Below the pieces are notes generated by a model. That model did no database searches, was not told the origin of the DNA, and was given only the letters and a program-made list of their open reading frames with translations. Source: Eonycteris spelaea (taxonomy: Eukaryota; Chordata; Mammalia; Chiroptera; Pteropodidae). From it: 64,000 bases of DNA. The stretch covers positions 121,592-185,591 of the forward strand of contig PUFA01000571.1 in NCBI GenBank assembly GCA_003508835.1. The letters run 5' to 3'. The position numbers and the translations under genes are program-made. This document shows positions 1 to 12,134 of this stretch, one piece after another (the first letter of the stretch is position 1; the number at the start of each line of letters is the position of its first letter).

Positions 1-277
1 ACGCAACTTTTAGGACATGCTCTTTGTTCCTGGTCCTGCCGGGAATCTGGAATCTGAGGCCTTGGCGTCTGGATAAAAGGTACCTTCCTGGTTCTATTGA
101 CCGGTCATTGGGGGTCCGTGGAGAGACTAGATGCAGTCATATCTCCCAGATAGTGGCCAGGCCGCGGGTCGCCACCTCCTGTGCCATTATCGGGTTCTGT
201 CTTTTGTCTTGTCTGGGTTGTAGGTGGCGGACCTCTCCGGGTCCACCTACACTCCAGTAATTGTTCTTGTCCGAGTG
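1..277 (+). other. Retroviral 5' leader remnant
   Basis: This non-coding, moderately GC-rich stretch lies upstream of the gag remnant, where a gammaretroviral leader with packaging signal and splice donor is expected. A donor-like TGTAGGTGG lies near 219-227. No LTR end or primer-binding site is visible, so these are presumably left of the window. The call rests on position rather than on a recognised motif. Confidence 0.55.
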
Positions 278-690
278 TGTCGGGAGCCATTTTGAGACAC
301 TGAAGAAGTCACATAGCTTATAGCCATAAAGCAGTTGCTGAGACTGCTTAAACAATGGTTCTAGGAAGCAGGGATTTGAGTTAAACATTACTGACGACCC
401 TGGAAGGGAGGATTGCCTCCTAAAGAAATCCTTTTAAGATAGTGGAATGCTTTACAGTAAGCAAGGATGTTTGTACCCTGAGGGAAGGATGCATAGGAAC
501 TTATGTAAATGCCAGCATTCCTATGGTAATGTCCTCTGTGCCTTGCCATTGTGTTCGAAAAGAAATCTAAGGGCTATGCTAAATAAACTCGAGGCTGCAG
601 CATTGACTGTATGCCCTCCCGAAGCGCTTTCCTGTCTTCTTTTTTCCTTAGGCTTCACCCCCATCTTTTAGGTGCTATTAGACACTCATG
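278..690 (+). repeat. LTR-like insertion in the leader of ERV A
   Basis: The block begins TGTCGGGAGCC and contains a polyadenylation-type AATAAAC near 580 followed by a pyrimidine-rich stretch, as in a retroviral R/U5 region. It separates the leader from the gag start. CGGGAGCCA occurs at both edges (281-289 and 691-699), as an insertion duplication or a recombination repeat would. A solo betaretrovirus-like LTR is the best guess. The canonical CA end is uncertain (possibly 688). Confidence 0.45.
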
Positions 691-731
691 CGGGAGCCAG
701 CCGGCTAAAGTCGGTGTTTTTCACCCAAGCG

Positions 732-1985
732 ATGGGAGGAGGCCCCAAGTTCACAGAAGACACCCTTAGGGTGTCTCATGCAACATTTCAAAGAAAGGTT
801 TATAGAGGGAGCTGACTATGGCATAAAGTTTTCTCCATGCAGACTAAGAACATTGTGTGAAGTTGAGTGGCTGTCTTTTGATGTAAACTGGTCTCCGGAG
901 GCTTCTTTTGACAGGGGTTTAGTGAGGAATGTTTGGAAGATTGTCACAGGAGATCCGCGACATCTCGATTAGTTTCCCTACATTCATCAATGGTTAAACC
1001 TTGTTCAGAACACCCCTGCTTGGCTCCGCCGGTGTGCCCTTTCTCTAGAGGCACACGTTTTAGTTGTGGGCACCCCAAAACATATGGCAACCGAATCTCC
1101 TAGACAGCCCTGTCTCTGAGTCCTCCAATCTCCACCAGAAGACAGTGACCTTCCCTTACCTATAATCCAGGACAACAAAGGCTGAATAGCACCGCCTCAC
1201 CTCCTTGGAGGCGGGCAGGTAACTGCTATGTGCCTCCTGCTCCCACTTCGGGCGGGGGCACCAGCCAATACCACCACCCCGGCCATCCTCCCCTTGTGAG
1301 AAGCACCACCCCAGGGACATCACACAGGCCCTTTATGGCTTATGTGCCTCTCTCGACTATTGACCTGTATAATTGGAAGGCACAGAATCCACCTTTTTCT
1401 GAGAAACCTCAGGCATTAATGGGACTCTTATTGTCTTTCAGACTCGCTGCCCCACTTGGGACAATTGCCAACAGCTTTTAATTACCCCCTTGACCTCAGA
1501 AGAACACGGAGGCATTCGGACTGAAACACAAAAGATAGCTGCAGGAGGGAGGAAAGTTGAGGAAGCAGGGGAACAGATTGAGGAGGAATTTCCCTCTACC
1601 TGCCGAGACTGGAGACACAATTCTCAGGCAAGGAGAATGGCATTAGATCAGTGCCACCAGATTCTAATTGGGGGAATTAGGATGGCTGTTGGTCAGCCAA
1701 CTAACCTTTCTAAGGTAACTGAAGTTATATAGGGACCTCAGGAATCCCCCCGGGGCATTTCTTGAATGAGGCATACTAGGTATACATCCCCATTGCTCCT
1801 GAGGCCCCTGAGAACCAGCGGGCAATTAATATAGCCTTTGCTACTCAGGCAGCCCCTAATATCCAGCGTAAATTGCAAAAATTGGAAGTTTTTGCAGGGA
1901 TGAACCTGCCCCAACCTGTTGAGATAGCCCAGAAGGTGTTCAACAGGGAGGCACCAGATGATCCCAAACGTATGGCTAAAATCTA
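732..1985 (+). pseudogene. gag remnant (matrix to capsid), broken
   Basis: An ATG at 732 follows the leader. A matrix-like segment near 845-965 has the spaced Trp and Phe residues typical of gammaretroviral matrix (W-L-S-F-D-V-N-W). A Pro-rich linker follows around 1200-1340. The capsid is recognisable from DLYNWK near 1365 through RMALDQCHQIL near 1640 and a degraded major homology region near 1800-1890. Several in-frame stops (for example after 969 and 1729) and frame changes make it non-coding. No nucleocapsid Cys-His box is present, because the reading jumps into the end of reverse transcriptase near 1985. Confidence 0.85.
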
Positions 1986-2519
1986 AAGCTACTGTCATCA
2001 ACCCAGCCAATCTGTTGCCAACCCAGACCCCGAGACCCCTGTTCATGACTGCACAGATTTCACTGATGCTTGTGTTCCTTGCAGCCAGACCTCAAAACTC
2101 CCTCTGCCTGAGGCCTATGAAATTCTGTTCATGGATGGAAGCAGCTTCATGCATGAAAGGAGGTACACTGGGGCAGCGGTCATAACTCTAACTGGCACTA
2201 TCTGGTCACAAGCTCTTCCCAGTAGGACTTTGTCCAAAGGCAAACTCATCGCCCTCAATGAGGCACTAAGATGGGGAAAGGATAAGGCGTCACAATATAC
2301 ATTGACAGCTGATACGCCTTTGCCACTGCACGTGTACATGGAGCCATCTACAAGGAAAGAGGGCTTCTGACTTCAGCTGGAAGGACATCAAGAACAAGGG
2401 GAGATCTTAGCCTTACTTGAAGCCATATAGATGCCTAAGGCCTTGCTATTGTTCTTTGTAAAGGGCATCAAAAAGGGAATAGTCCTGAGGCTGAGGGAAA
2501 CCTACTAGCCGATGCAGAG
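1986..2519 (+). pseudogene. pol remnant: end of reverse transcriptase plus RNase H
   Basis: A short piece resembling the reverse transcriptase connection (NPANLLP, near 2000-2020) leads into an RNase H domain. This starts with the catalytic-Asp strand LFMDGSSF near 2126 and continues through WSQALP, LIALNEALRWGKDK and YTLTAD (second catalytic-type Asp) to about 2370. The tail to about 2519 is degraded and contains stops. The polymerase core with its YxDD motif is absent, deleted together with protease and nucleocapsid. No product is expected. Confidence 0.85.
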
Positions 2520-3640
2520 GCAAGGCAGCCCACAAGGCCAGTGGGGCCCCCACCACATCTACTGACTGTTGTCCTTACCCAGAACTGCTTCCATCTCCAC
2601 CTACATGGCAGAAGAGAACATATATTTTCAAGATAAGGAGCCACTAGGAACCAACAGGTGGTAGACAACCCCAGATGGAAAAATGGGCTCTCACAGCCCT
2701 TGGAAGGACTCTCCTCCACCAACTACACCAGACCACACACCTAAAATGCTCCAAGCTTTAGACCCTACTTTCACTTGTTAGAAGGGAGAAGAACTGCAGA
2801 GGAGATTGCCTCACGATGCCCGGCTTGTGCCCAAGTTAATCCAAAGAAGGGGAAGATAGAAGAACCTAGGCATAGGAACTTATCTGGGGACCACTGGGAA
2901 GTCTTTCACTGAGGTAACCCCGAAGTGGGGGCTACAAATATTTACTTGTTTTTATAGACACCTTTTCAGGATGGGTAGAGGCCTTCCCCACCAGGAAAGA
3001 ACTGCCTTAGTAGTTACTAAGAAACTACTACAAGAAATCCTCCCTTGATTTGGTCTCCCGGAACTTTAGGGTCAGATGACGGGCCAGCCTTCGTAGCAAA
3101 GGTATCACAGCAATTGGCTAGCTACCTAAATTTGCATGGAAACTCACTGCCTACGCCCCAAAGTTCAGGCCAAGTAGAGTGAATGAATAGGACCCTAAAA
3201 GAGACATTAGTCAAGTTAGGATTAGAAACTGGTGGGACCTGGGTAGAACTTCTCCCTTTGCTCTTCTCTGAGCCAGGTGTACTCCATATATTAATGGATT
3301 CACCCCATTTGAAATTTTCTTTGGAAAACCCCACCTTTAGTACCTAGAAGAAGGAGAAAAAGGCAGAACTATGTAACCTTGTCTTACTTAAGTCTTTACA
3401 GGCCCTTCAAAGTGTACAGAAGGAGATTTGGTCCCGGTTTGTGCTGCCCACTCAGCCCGGGGACGGACTTCCATCAGTTTCAGCCTGGGGACTCTGTGTG
3501 GATCTGGAAGTTCACTTCCAAGGACTAGAACCCAAATGGAAAGGACCCTTCACTGTCTACCTGATGACGCCCACTGCAGTTAAAGTAGACGGCATCCCAT
3601 CATGGATTCATCACTCCCACATGAAGGCAGCATGAGAGTG
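2520..3640 (+). pseudogene. pol remnant: integrase
   Basis: A zinc-binding N-terminal part is visible near 2700-2840, with paired His and a CPAC-type pair in shifting frames. The catalytic core follows: GDHWE near 2885 supplies the first acidic residue, SDDGPAFVAK near 3072-3100 the second, and the Glu of LKETL near 3195 the third. The C-terminal domain ends near 3635 in a recognisable segment (EPKWKGPFTV, then IPSWIHHSHMK). Frameshifts and stops, for example at 3184, disrupt it. The 3140-3330 part is shared with the second locus at 62100-62290. Confidence 0.88.
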
Positions 3641-3689
3641 GACAGCTCAGGAAGATGGGCCCTTAAGACTAAGACTCAAGCGTACATAA

Positions 3690-5515
3690 GTCTAACCCTC
3701 TGTTTCTTCCTTTTTTCCTCTTTAGCCCAGGCATACAGAAACATACACTGCCTAGAGTATGGGAGCTTATAGTAACCAGACCAGTGAAATCATTGCCCAG
3801 AACATCACCAGCCACGGTACTCCAGAGATCCAGTAGACTTGTGCCGCTTGCCAGAGATCCCCTGCCATTGCAACGGCCAGACACCACTTGGATCGGGATC
3901 TTCCTAGGTGGAGGAGCATACTTAGGCTACAAGGGGGCCCTGTGGCATATTATCTGAGAAAAGCCTCTTAGGGATAGGACTCTATATTTGTCCTCAAGGA
4001 CATTACCCAGGGATATCTGGCGCATGGGTAATATGGGACTTGGATGTGAGGGCCAAGGCCAATTTTCTTGTGCTAACTGGGGTTGTGAGACTATCTCCAC
4101 TATAGTAATTATAAAAAACAGAATGATGATCATATTAGATTAATAAGAGGACCAAGCCCCTCCACATGCTCTCTTGGGTCTTGCAATCCTATCATAATCA
4201 CCATCAAAACTGGTAGCCCTGGGGACAACACTATTGGCTCACAGGACAGACATGGGGTATCAGATTATATAAAACCGGGTATGATTCAGGATTATATTTT
4301 ACTATACAGGTTAAGGACCCTCCCAGGAAAGCTAACCCTATAGGACCCAACAAACCACTTCTAGTTCCAGGACTACCCCAAAGTCTTACACCTAAGAAAA
4401 CTTCTGTTTCCGGAGCAACTCCAACTCCAGCCCCTCTGGTAGTAGCCTAACAGCTATTAAACCCCAGGCATTCACCAGCCACAACCAGAACCAGAAGGAG
4501 CATTAATAACTATGTAATGACAATACACAAGGTCTTAAATAAGACCACCCCAGACATAGGACAAGATTGCTGGTTGTGCCTAAACCCAAAACCCCCTTAC
4601 TATGTCGGGTAGGAACTCCCTAAACTTAACTGAGCTCAGCAGACACAGGCTGTGAATGGAAACTCCCCACTCACCTTAGGAGACATACAAGAAGGAACCT
4701 GCCTAATTTCAAAGAACTATTCCAAGCTGTTGGCACAGTCACCTACTTCATAACTGTAATCTACTATCGAAGTACCTATCTCAGGGGGTAAATACTATAA
4801 GGCTCCAAATAATACTTGGTTAGCATGTGATAGGGCTCACTCACTGTGCTGCAGCCGATCTTTTCAACTCAGGTGAGACTAATATTTGTATCCTAGTCTT
4901 TGTACTCCCCAAGTGTCCCTTTACAATGGGCCGGAAGGCAGACTCCACTTCTTCCACCAGGACAGGCTACAGAAACGGGCCTACCAGTCTTAATACCCTT
5001 CTTGTAGGACTCGGAATAGCAGGCTCTGCAGCTGTAGGTACTACTGCTCTCATCAAGGGAGAAAATGAATTATGTGAAATTGGAATACAGATAGATAGGA
5101 TATCAAGACCTTAAAAGACACCATCAGCAGGCTAGAACTTCAAGTCGATTCACTAGCAGAAGTAGTCCTCCAAAATAGAAGAGGTTTAGATTTATTATTC
5201 TTAGAACAAGATGGATTATGTATGGCTCTAGGTGAAACCTGTTGCTTGCCAATAACTCTGGAATAATTAGAGAAAGCTTACTACTAGTACAGAGAAATTT
5301 AGATGCCAGGGAAAAACAAAGACTAGAATCAGATAACTGGTTTCATAGGATGTTCAATTGGTCACCATGGCTAACAACCCTCCATCTGCTGTAGCTGGAC
5401 CTTTCCTTCTCCTGTTAACTTTTGGCCCATTTCCTCATTTTCTTTTTAGATATATAAGGAAAGAATTAATTCTATTAAACTTTTAGTATACAAAATAGGG
5501 CTATAAGAGCAAATT
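3690..5515 (+). pseudogene. env remnant (SU and TM), heavily broken
   Basis: A hydrophobic leader-like stretch overlaps the pol end near 3690-3725. The surface subunit is badly decayed, but a CWLC motif near 4569-4580 marks the usual covalent-link site of gammaretroviral SU. The TM part is clearer. A Gly/Ala-rich fusion-peptide-like stretch lies at about 4995-5060, a conserved heptad/LQNRRGLD region near 5150-5205, and a Cys cluster near 5235. A truncated membrane-span region lies near 5370-5450. Stops occur throughout, so it cannot encode a full envelope. Only 4827-5114 stays open for about 95 codons. Confidence 0.85.
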
Positions 5516-5520
5516 CCGCA

Positions 5521-5876
5521 TGAAAAATCAAGGATTTGATTTTCCGCTAAGGCCAGTGGGGAATGTGCTGGCTGGAAAATTACTGTTCGACTATCGCCCA
5601 TGGGAACATAACGATCTAACAATAAGCTTTCTGCTTCTGTACCCCGCTTGCACAACTGACCTGTGGGTTGACAGTATAAAGAAGAAAAATAGACTTGTGT
5701 GTTCAAACAGGATGAAGAATGGGGGTTTAGGGCTTAAAAACCCTGTACCTCTACATTTTGGGCTGCTTGATTTGGGGTCTGCATACCCCTGGCACACCCA
5801 GCTGGCTGAATAAAGAGTGTGTTTCCTATAACTGATTTCTGGTGGTCCGTGTGTCTATCGGGGACTGGCGACTACA
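5521..5876 (+). repeat. 3' LTR of ERV A
   Basis: The LTR begins TGAAAAATC and ends ACTACA. It carries AATAAA at 5809-5814 followed by a short GT-rich R/U5. A TTAAAAACCC segment near 5735 is a possible weak promoter element. A clear relative lies at 62688-63046 and fixes both ends. The next bases are L1 ORF2-derived, so the provirus probably integrated into an L1. Confidence 0.88.
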
Positions 5877-5877
5877 C

Positions 5878-6524
5878 CACCGTATGATCCAGCAATCCCT
5901 CTACTGGGTATTTACCCCAAAGAATTGAAAACCCATATCTGAAAAGATATTTGCATACCGATGCTCATGGCAGCGTTATTCACGGTGGCCAGGACGTGGA
6001 AACAACCAAAGTGTCCTACGATAGATGACTGGCTAAAGCAGCTGTGGTACATATATACAAAGGAATTTACTCAGCCATAAGACGAGATGAAATACTGCCA
6101 CTAGCGACAACATGGATGGACCCCAAGATAATCATGCTGAGCAAAATAAGCCAGACAGAAAAAGTTGAAAACCACATGATATCACGTATATGTGGGATAC
6201 TGACCTAAAAGCAACGAGTGACCAGGACAAAACAGATTCATGGACATGGACTATAGGTTAGCGGCTACCAGAGGAATATAGACTAGTGGTTACTACTAGT
6301 AGGGTGGGGAGGGGGCGGGTAGATAGGGTCAAGGGAGTCAAATAAAAGGTTTAGAGGGGAGAGTGAAGTGTGTAAAGTGGATCAATATGGTAGCTGAAGA
6401 AAACTGGATTTTGGGTGGTAAACACACAATAGAATATACAGATGTCAAATGATAACGTACAACTGGAAATTATATAATCGTATTAACCAATGTTACCCCA
6501 ATAAACTTAAATTTAAAAAAAAAA
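5878..6524 (+). mobile_element. LINE-1 3' end (ORF2 tail and 3' UTR), copy 1
   Basis: The stretch reads as the last part of L1 ORF2 (from TATGATCCAGCAATCC), then a 3' UTR with a G-rich tract near 6300-6320, a CCAATGTTACCCC motif and an A-rich tail ending near 6524. It begins at the edge of the ERV 3' LTR, so the upstream half of this L1 may lie beyond the left end of the window. No open reading frame survives. Confidence 0.88.
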
Positions 6525-6529
6525 AGATA

Positions 6530-8381
6530 TTTTGTTTTGCTTTATCCGTTTAACCAAACAAGACCCATCTATCTATATCCTGCCTATAGGAGACTCACAG
6601 ACTTTAATAAATTGTCCAAAAAAGTGGAAAAATTCCTTTTTCAATTGCATCAAAAAGAAAATTCCTAGGAATCAATTTACCGAAACGTGAAGGACCTATA
6701 TGATGAAAACTATAAGACTCTATTGAAAAAATTGAAGAGATACAAAGAAATGGAAAGTTATTCCACGTTCTTGTTTTGGAGGAATCAGCATAGTTAAATG
6801 TCCTTATTACCTAAAGCATTCCATGGATTTATTGCAATCCTCATCAAAATCCCATCAGCATTTTTAAGAAATAGAACCAAAAAAACATCAGATTTGTATG
6901 GCAGCACGAAAGTCCCCAAAATGCCAAAGCCATCCTGAGGGGGGGAAAAAAAAAATGAGGCTGGAGACATCACTCTGCCTGAATTCAAATTATACTGCAA
7001 AGTGACAGTAATCAAAATGGCATGGTATTGGTAGAAAAACAGACACACGGACCAGAACAGAATTGAGAGTCCCAGAAGTAAACCTATGTTTACACAGGCA
7101 AATATTGTTCAACAAAAGAGCCAAAAACATATTGGAAAATGAAAGCCTTTTCAATAAATGGTGCTGGGAAAATTGAAAGCCACATGCCAAAGAACAAAAC
7201 TAGACTGCTATCACCACACACCAAACTTAACTCAAAGTGGATTAAGGACCTGACTCTCATACCCAAAACAAAATTCCATAGAAGAAAACATAGCAACTAA
7301 ATTCAGGGACCTTGGACTTAGAGGATTTTATGAATTTGACCTCAAAGGCAAGGGAATTAAAAGCTAAAATAAATTCATGGGACTTCATCAAACTAAAAAG
7401 CTTCACAGTAAAATCAATTGTCAACAAGAGAACCATCCGAATGAGAAAATATATCTGCAAGCAACACCTCCGATAAGGGCCGAATATTCGAAATAAACAA
7501 AGAACTCATACGACTCAATAACAACAACAAAACCAAATGATCCAATCAAAAAATGGGCATAGGACCGGAACACACACTCTCCCTAGAGGACATACAAATG
7601 ACCAAATATTTGAAAAGATACTCAACTTCGCTAGCTATTAGGAAAATGCAAGTCAAACCACAATGAGATACCATCTCAAACCTGTTAGAATGGCTGTATG
7701 AACAAGACAAATAACAAATGTTGGAGAGGATGTGTAGGAAAAGGAACCCTCATACACTGCTGGTGGGACTGCAAATTGGTATGGCCACTGTGTAAAACAC
7801 TATAGAGTTTCCTCACAACTAAGAATTGAGCTACCATATGATCCAGCAAACCCTCTACTAGGTATTTACTCCCAAAGACTTGAAAACTCATATCTGAAAA
7901 GATATTTGCATACCGACGTTCATAGCAGCATTATTCACAGTGGCCAGGGTGTGGAAGCACCCGAAGTGTCCTACAATAGATGACTGAATAAAGCAGCTGT
8001 GGCACATACATGCAATGGAATATCCTCAGCCATAAGAGATGAAATACTGCCATTTGTTACAACGTGGATGGACCTAGAGATCATGCTAAGTGAAATATGC
8101 CAGACAGAAAGGGCTGTTTTGAAAATCATGTGACATCACTTAGATGTGGGATATAAACTAACAAACAAAAGAACAGGACAAAGACTCATGGACATGGACA
8201 ATAGACTAGTGGTTGCCAGAGGAGAGAGAAGGAGGGAGATGGGTAAAAAGAGGTCAAAATATATGGTGACAGAAAGAAATCTATGGGAGGTGAACACAGT
8301 GCAATATATATATATGCCTGTTAAATTGTACACCTGAAACTTGCTAGCTGTTAACCAATGTCACCTTAAAAAAAAAAAAAA
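6530..8381 (+). mobile_element. LINE-1 copy 2, internally deleted, ORF2 fragments to poly-A
   Basis: A short piece of early-middle ORF2 (AACAAGACCCATCTATCTA, near 6555) is joined near 6600 to late ORF2 sequence, skipping the reverse transcriptase core. From there the element runs through the C-terminal ORF2 region and 3' UTR to an A-tract at about 8368-8381. About 7835-8015 repeats 5882-6060 of the first copy closely. Stops and frameshifts are frequent, and the open frames on the opposite strand here are shadows. Confidence 0.85.
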
Positions 8382-8389
8382 CGATAAAT

Positions 8390-8632
8390 AACTTCTGGGA
8401 ATATGATGTCCAGCATAGTGACTAATTAGTAATATTGTGTTATATACTTGAAAGTTTCAAGGAATGTAGCTCTTAAAAAGTTCTCACAACAGGAACAAAT
8501 TAATTATAACTGAGGTGAAGGACATTAACTTATTGTGGCAACCTTTTGCAATATATTCATACAGTAAATTATTTTGTACTCCTAAACTAATACAGTGTTA
8601 TGTCAATTCTCAATGAAATGTTTTCAATTAAA
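8390..8632 (+). mobile_element. Older LINE-1 3' UTR
   Basis: The sequence follows an ancient L1 3' UTR pattern: a 'gatgtccagcatagtgact' start, 'tatacttgaaag', then 'tgtcaatt' near 8600. It sits directly after the poly-A of the younger L1, suggesting that the younger copy landed in or beside it. Confidence 0.7.
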
Positions 8633-10737
8633 AGGCATCATTAGTTTACAGATCTTAACTGCACTAGAACTCAGGGAAATACAGACTAGAGCAAAAATAA
8701 CAATTTCATACCCATCACTTATTTATTATAGCACAGGTAAGAAATCGAAAACCATCCTACATAGCTAGTAGGAGTATTACCAAGTAAAGTGATGACTTAA
8801 ACTTCCCATTGCCCCATTTATTACTCATAAAGATTCTATGGGATTACTACTATTATACAAAGCAAGTTAAATAAAAGTATTTTTAATCTTTTTGTTTGGC
8901 ATGAATACTTATACAAAAAATCCAATGGGGAGTAAATGCTTTTTTTTAGCTGCGATGTTCATTGGTGACCTGTTAAATCCAATTAACAATACACCTTATC
9001 AGTAACCTAAAAAGTTGAGTTTTCTGGGTCTAGATTCTATAAAACATTTAGATCTTACATAAATACAAGAAATATATGTGATGGTATTTACCAAAAAGAA
9101 AAAAAGGAATCCCTTCCTTGAGAGAATCAACATAGACATGATTTTATCTGCATATGTGAGATAATTTTGTTTACTAATTCCCCGAGTGATATTCCCAACA
9201 TCTGAAATAATTGGGGGGAAATTGGTAACCCAAGCACTTCATTGAAAATAAAATTTCATGTCAGCATGACTTACAGAAGAGATTTATCTCCTTAAAGGAA
9301 TTACAAATACACTGCAGCGTTCAACCACATGCCTCTGTCCTTATGTTTTCTACTGTAGACTTGTCTTCAGCGATTAAGTGTGGTACCTGTACTGGGTTTG
9401 TTCATTGCCAGCCTCTGAAACCACGAGCTAATTTGAGAAAGACAACATTGAAGGACAGGGGATTCTTATAGTCCAAATATTGAGTTATTAAGCTTAGAAA
9501 GGTTTAGAAATCGGCAAAGATCTGGGTTTTCAGGTAGTAAGAGCGAATTTCCTTAGGTGTGACCTCTGACCTAAATCAGCCTAAGAGTAAAATCCCCGGG
9601 AAGATGGGTACTCTGGGGAATCGAGTGCCTACTGTCGCTTAGAAGAGTACGTGCAGAGGGAGAAGAGGGAGAATACAAGGGTAGCAACACTGAATGAGTA
9701 ATGTACCATATTGTAATCTACTAATTTGCCATAGAGCAGAATGTGGCAAGTCAATCGTGGTTCCTAAAGGACTTTCATATTTTGTATTTGATAGATATGC
9801 AAAGGCACACATTGAAGAAGTTCATCTCAAAGTGAGGCAGTAAAGTAGAAGGTTTAGAAGCTAACAAAAATAAGTAAGTTAGTGGTTCGCTTTTTCTGAA
9901 GGCCAAAATTCATGTTTCTGGGATAGGCAGGATTCAAAAGAGCTGCATTCTTTCTTGTTTAACGTCAGTCTATTATAGTCCTCTGGTGTTAGCACACTTC
10001 CAGCAGCTTTCCATCATTGTATCAGGGTAGTGCTTCATAATATTTTTCACATTTTCTGCCTCATATATCAAAGTATAGAATTTTATCCATAAGGCAAAGC
10101 TGTCATTCTGTAAATTTTTAGCAATGTTCTCGTTTTTATCTGACATCTAGAAATACCTAAAGTAATAAGAAATATTTTTTACCTCATATTTGCTTTGGTT
10201 TTCATTCTGTCCCTGTCAGTCTATATACACTATAGCAAGAGAAGATTTATATTACTTATTCTGGGTGTTCCAGACACAGACGAATACTTACCTTAGCTGT
10301 TTTTTTCACAGAATTTTAGACAAAGCAGAAAAAACTATGCTTAAAATACTCTTAAAACTTAACTTCTTTTGCCATGAAACTAGTATTCAGTATACGTTTT
10401 GCAATATACATAGTAATTTATGTGTAAAGTACTCATATATTAGTATAAAATAAGTACAAGAAAAGAAATACTTCGTTTTCTAAAGAAAGGTTCTATTCTG
10501 GGCAATTTAAACAGAAATGTTGAAAAACTCCTGTGTCCGCTCCTTAGCATGGTCTCGTTATAGTTTTCAACTAGCTATCGAGAGCCTTAAAAAATAATTT
10601 TACCAAACATCCAGGTTTCAATTAAATTCTGGGAATGCAGACTAATCATTACAATACTTATTTTCAAACAAATTATTCCCACAGTGGTTTAAATAAAAAC
10701 ATAGATCCAGTCCTCAATATGCTTAACTTCACAATGA
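8633..10737. other. AT-rich stretch, nothing recognised
   Basis: No repeat family, exon-like open frame or RNA gene could be recognised on either strand. The open stretch at 10190-10453 is AT-rich, lacks splice context and is taken as chance. Confidence 0.5.
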
Positions 10738-10975
10738 CTATGTATTTTGCTGAGCATTTAGCATGTGCCAAATACTGTGCCAATGTATGAACTCACTGGA
10801 TTCTCAAAAACACTAGGAATGATTAAACGTTTTATTTAATACTGAGAAAACAGACTTGGAAAACCTGACCAACTCGTCCAAATTCACAAAGCTAGTAGGT
10901 AGCAGAGCTGGCACTCAAACCCCGGCATTCAGACATCAGCCCTCTTCCTGTGTCCCTCCACTGTACTGCTTCTCA
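10738..10975 (-). repeat. MIR SINE, reverse orientation
   Basis: The segment has the reverse MIR layout. 'GAGCATTTAGCATGTGCCA' lies near 10752, then a decayed central core, then 'AGCTAGTAGGTAGCAGAGC' near 10892 and a trailing segment with the tRNA-like end. Confidence 0.8.
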
Positions 10976-12134
10976 CAAAATGGCTTCCTTGTAGAAAACT
11001 CCAAACATCCCAGATCGAAAATATCACAATTTGATCAAGTATTTACTTTGCATAGTCATGACTTCATAATGGACAAGGAATGATATGTAGTTCATCATTC
11101 TATTTAACAGTCTGTTTTGACATAAACACCAAAACTATCAAAATCACTCATCAATGCATGACATAAAATGAGCCACTGAGTGGTTTCTTTTTTTCCCCCT
11201 GTCCAGTCTGAGTACCTTAGGAGACTAGTTAGGCATTCTGGGGAAAAGGCGGCAGGCAGAGTGATCCAGGGAGTTTGGGAAGTGATGCCTGCTCTTCTCA
11301 ATAATGCACGCCGCCGTATTAATAGAACACTGAGGCCTGCTGATCTTTATGCAGCATTTTCCAAACACACTTGAGACATTTAATGAACAAGTACATATTT
11401 TGGGAAATGTTACTGAAGATTGAGTGAGAAATCTAATACCTGGGATACAGTTGTTGTAACTAAGAGCTGTTAGATTCTCTGAAAGTAGTTTTAAACATAA
11501 AACTAGATAGTGACTAGATCATTAAGAACTACTAGAGACTATTTTTAAATGCTAAGGGTAAAATTAAGCCAATCAGAATTAGCAAAGTACGTGCATACTC
11601 TTGTTTATGAAGTTTTACTTTCCCGTTGTTTTGCACGTGAAACAGAAATAGACAGAACTAGTTTGTAATTCCAAAGTAAATTTTGACTAAAGCTTCTAGT
11701 TACCATACTTTAAAATACATGACAAGTGTTTTGCTTTCAGGAATAACAATATACAGCTTACCCACATTCAAACCATAAAGGATCTTTTGAAGTTTTAGCC
11801 TCTCCAGATAAAGCTATAAAGCAAAAAGCACTTTCACTTTTTCTTATAAAATACTAAGTTTTCATTTTAAAACCTTTAACCACAGCTTGCCTTTGCAAAA
11901 TGTTTACCTTTGTCTTAAAACTGTCAAACGTACGAGATACGTACAAACTGATTCTCTTTAAATACTTGAGCTAAAAAATAAAAGCGTTCTCATTTGCAGA
12001 TTTGACTCCGTAATTTAGTTAACTTGCCACTAGGTGGAAGCAGGGCCTCCACTGGCAAATTAAAAACGTTGTCTTTGGCAGCCAAAAAGGTGAAGGGATT
12101 AAGAAGTAAAAATTGGCAGTTTACAAACTAGTCA
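10976..12134. other. Unrecognised sequence
   Basis: No gene or repeat was identified with confidence. The small open frames around 11104-11374 overlap on both strands and look like chance. Confidence 0.45.

Larger units (their letters stand above)
1..5876 (+). mobile_element. Defective gammaretrovirus-like endogenous provirus (ERV A), 5' end outside window
   Basis: Order on the + strand is leader, gag, RNase H, integrase, env and 3' LTR, which is the simple gammaretroviral (class I ERV) plan without accessory genes. Every coding part carries stops and frameshifts, so it is a fossil. A large deletion joins the capsid region of gag almost directly to the end of reverse transcriptase, removing nucleocapsid, protease and the polymerase core. 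The 5' LTR should lie just left of base 1. The 3' LTR ends flush against L1 sequence. A shorter relative sits at 62079-63046 in the same orientation. Confidence 0.9.

Noticed and set aside
4827..5114. Possible preserved (domesticated) envelope protein
   Set aside because: The open part covers only the fusion-peptide-like portion of TM. The SU is full of stops and the frame breaks before the heptad region, so a syncytin-like gene is not supported.
6794..7460. Series of minus-strand frames rich in Phe/Leu
   Set aside because: They are shadows of L1 ORF2 on the + strand.
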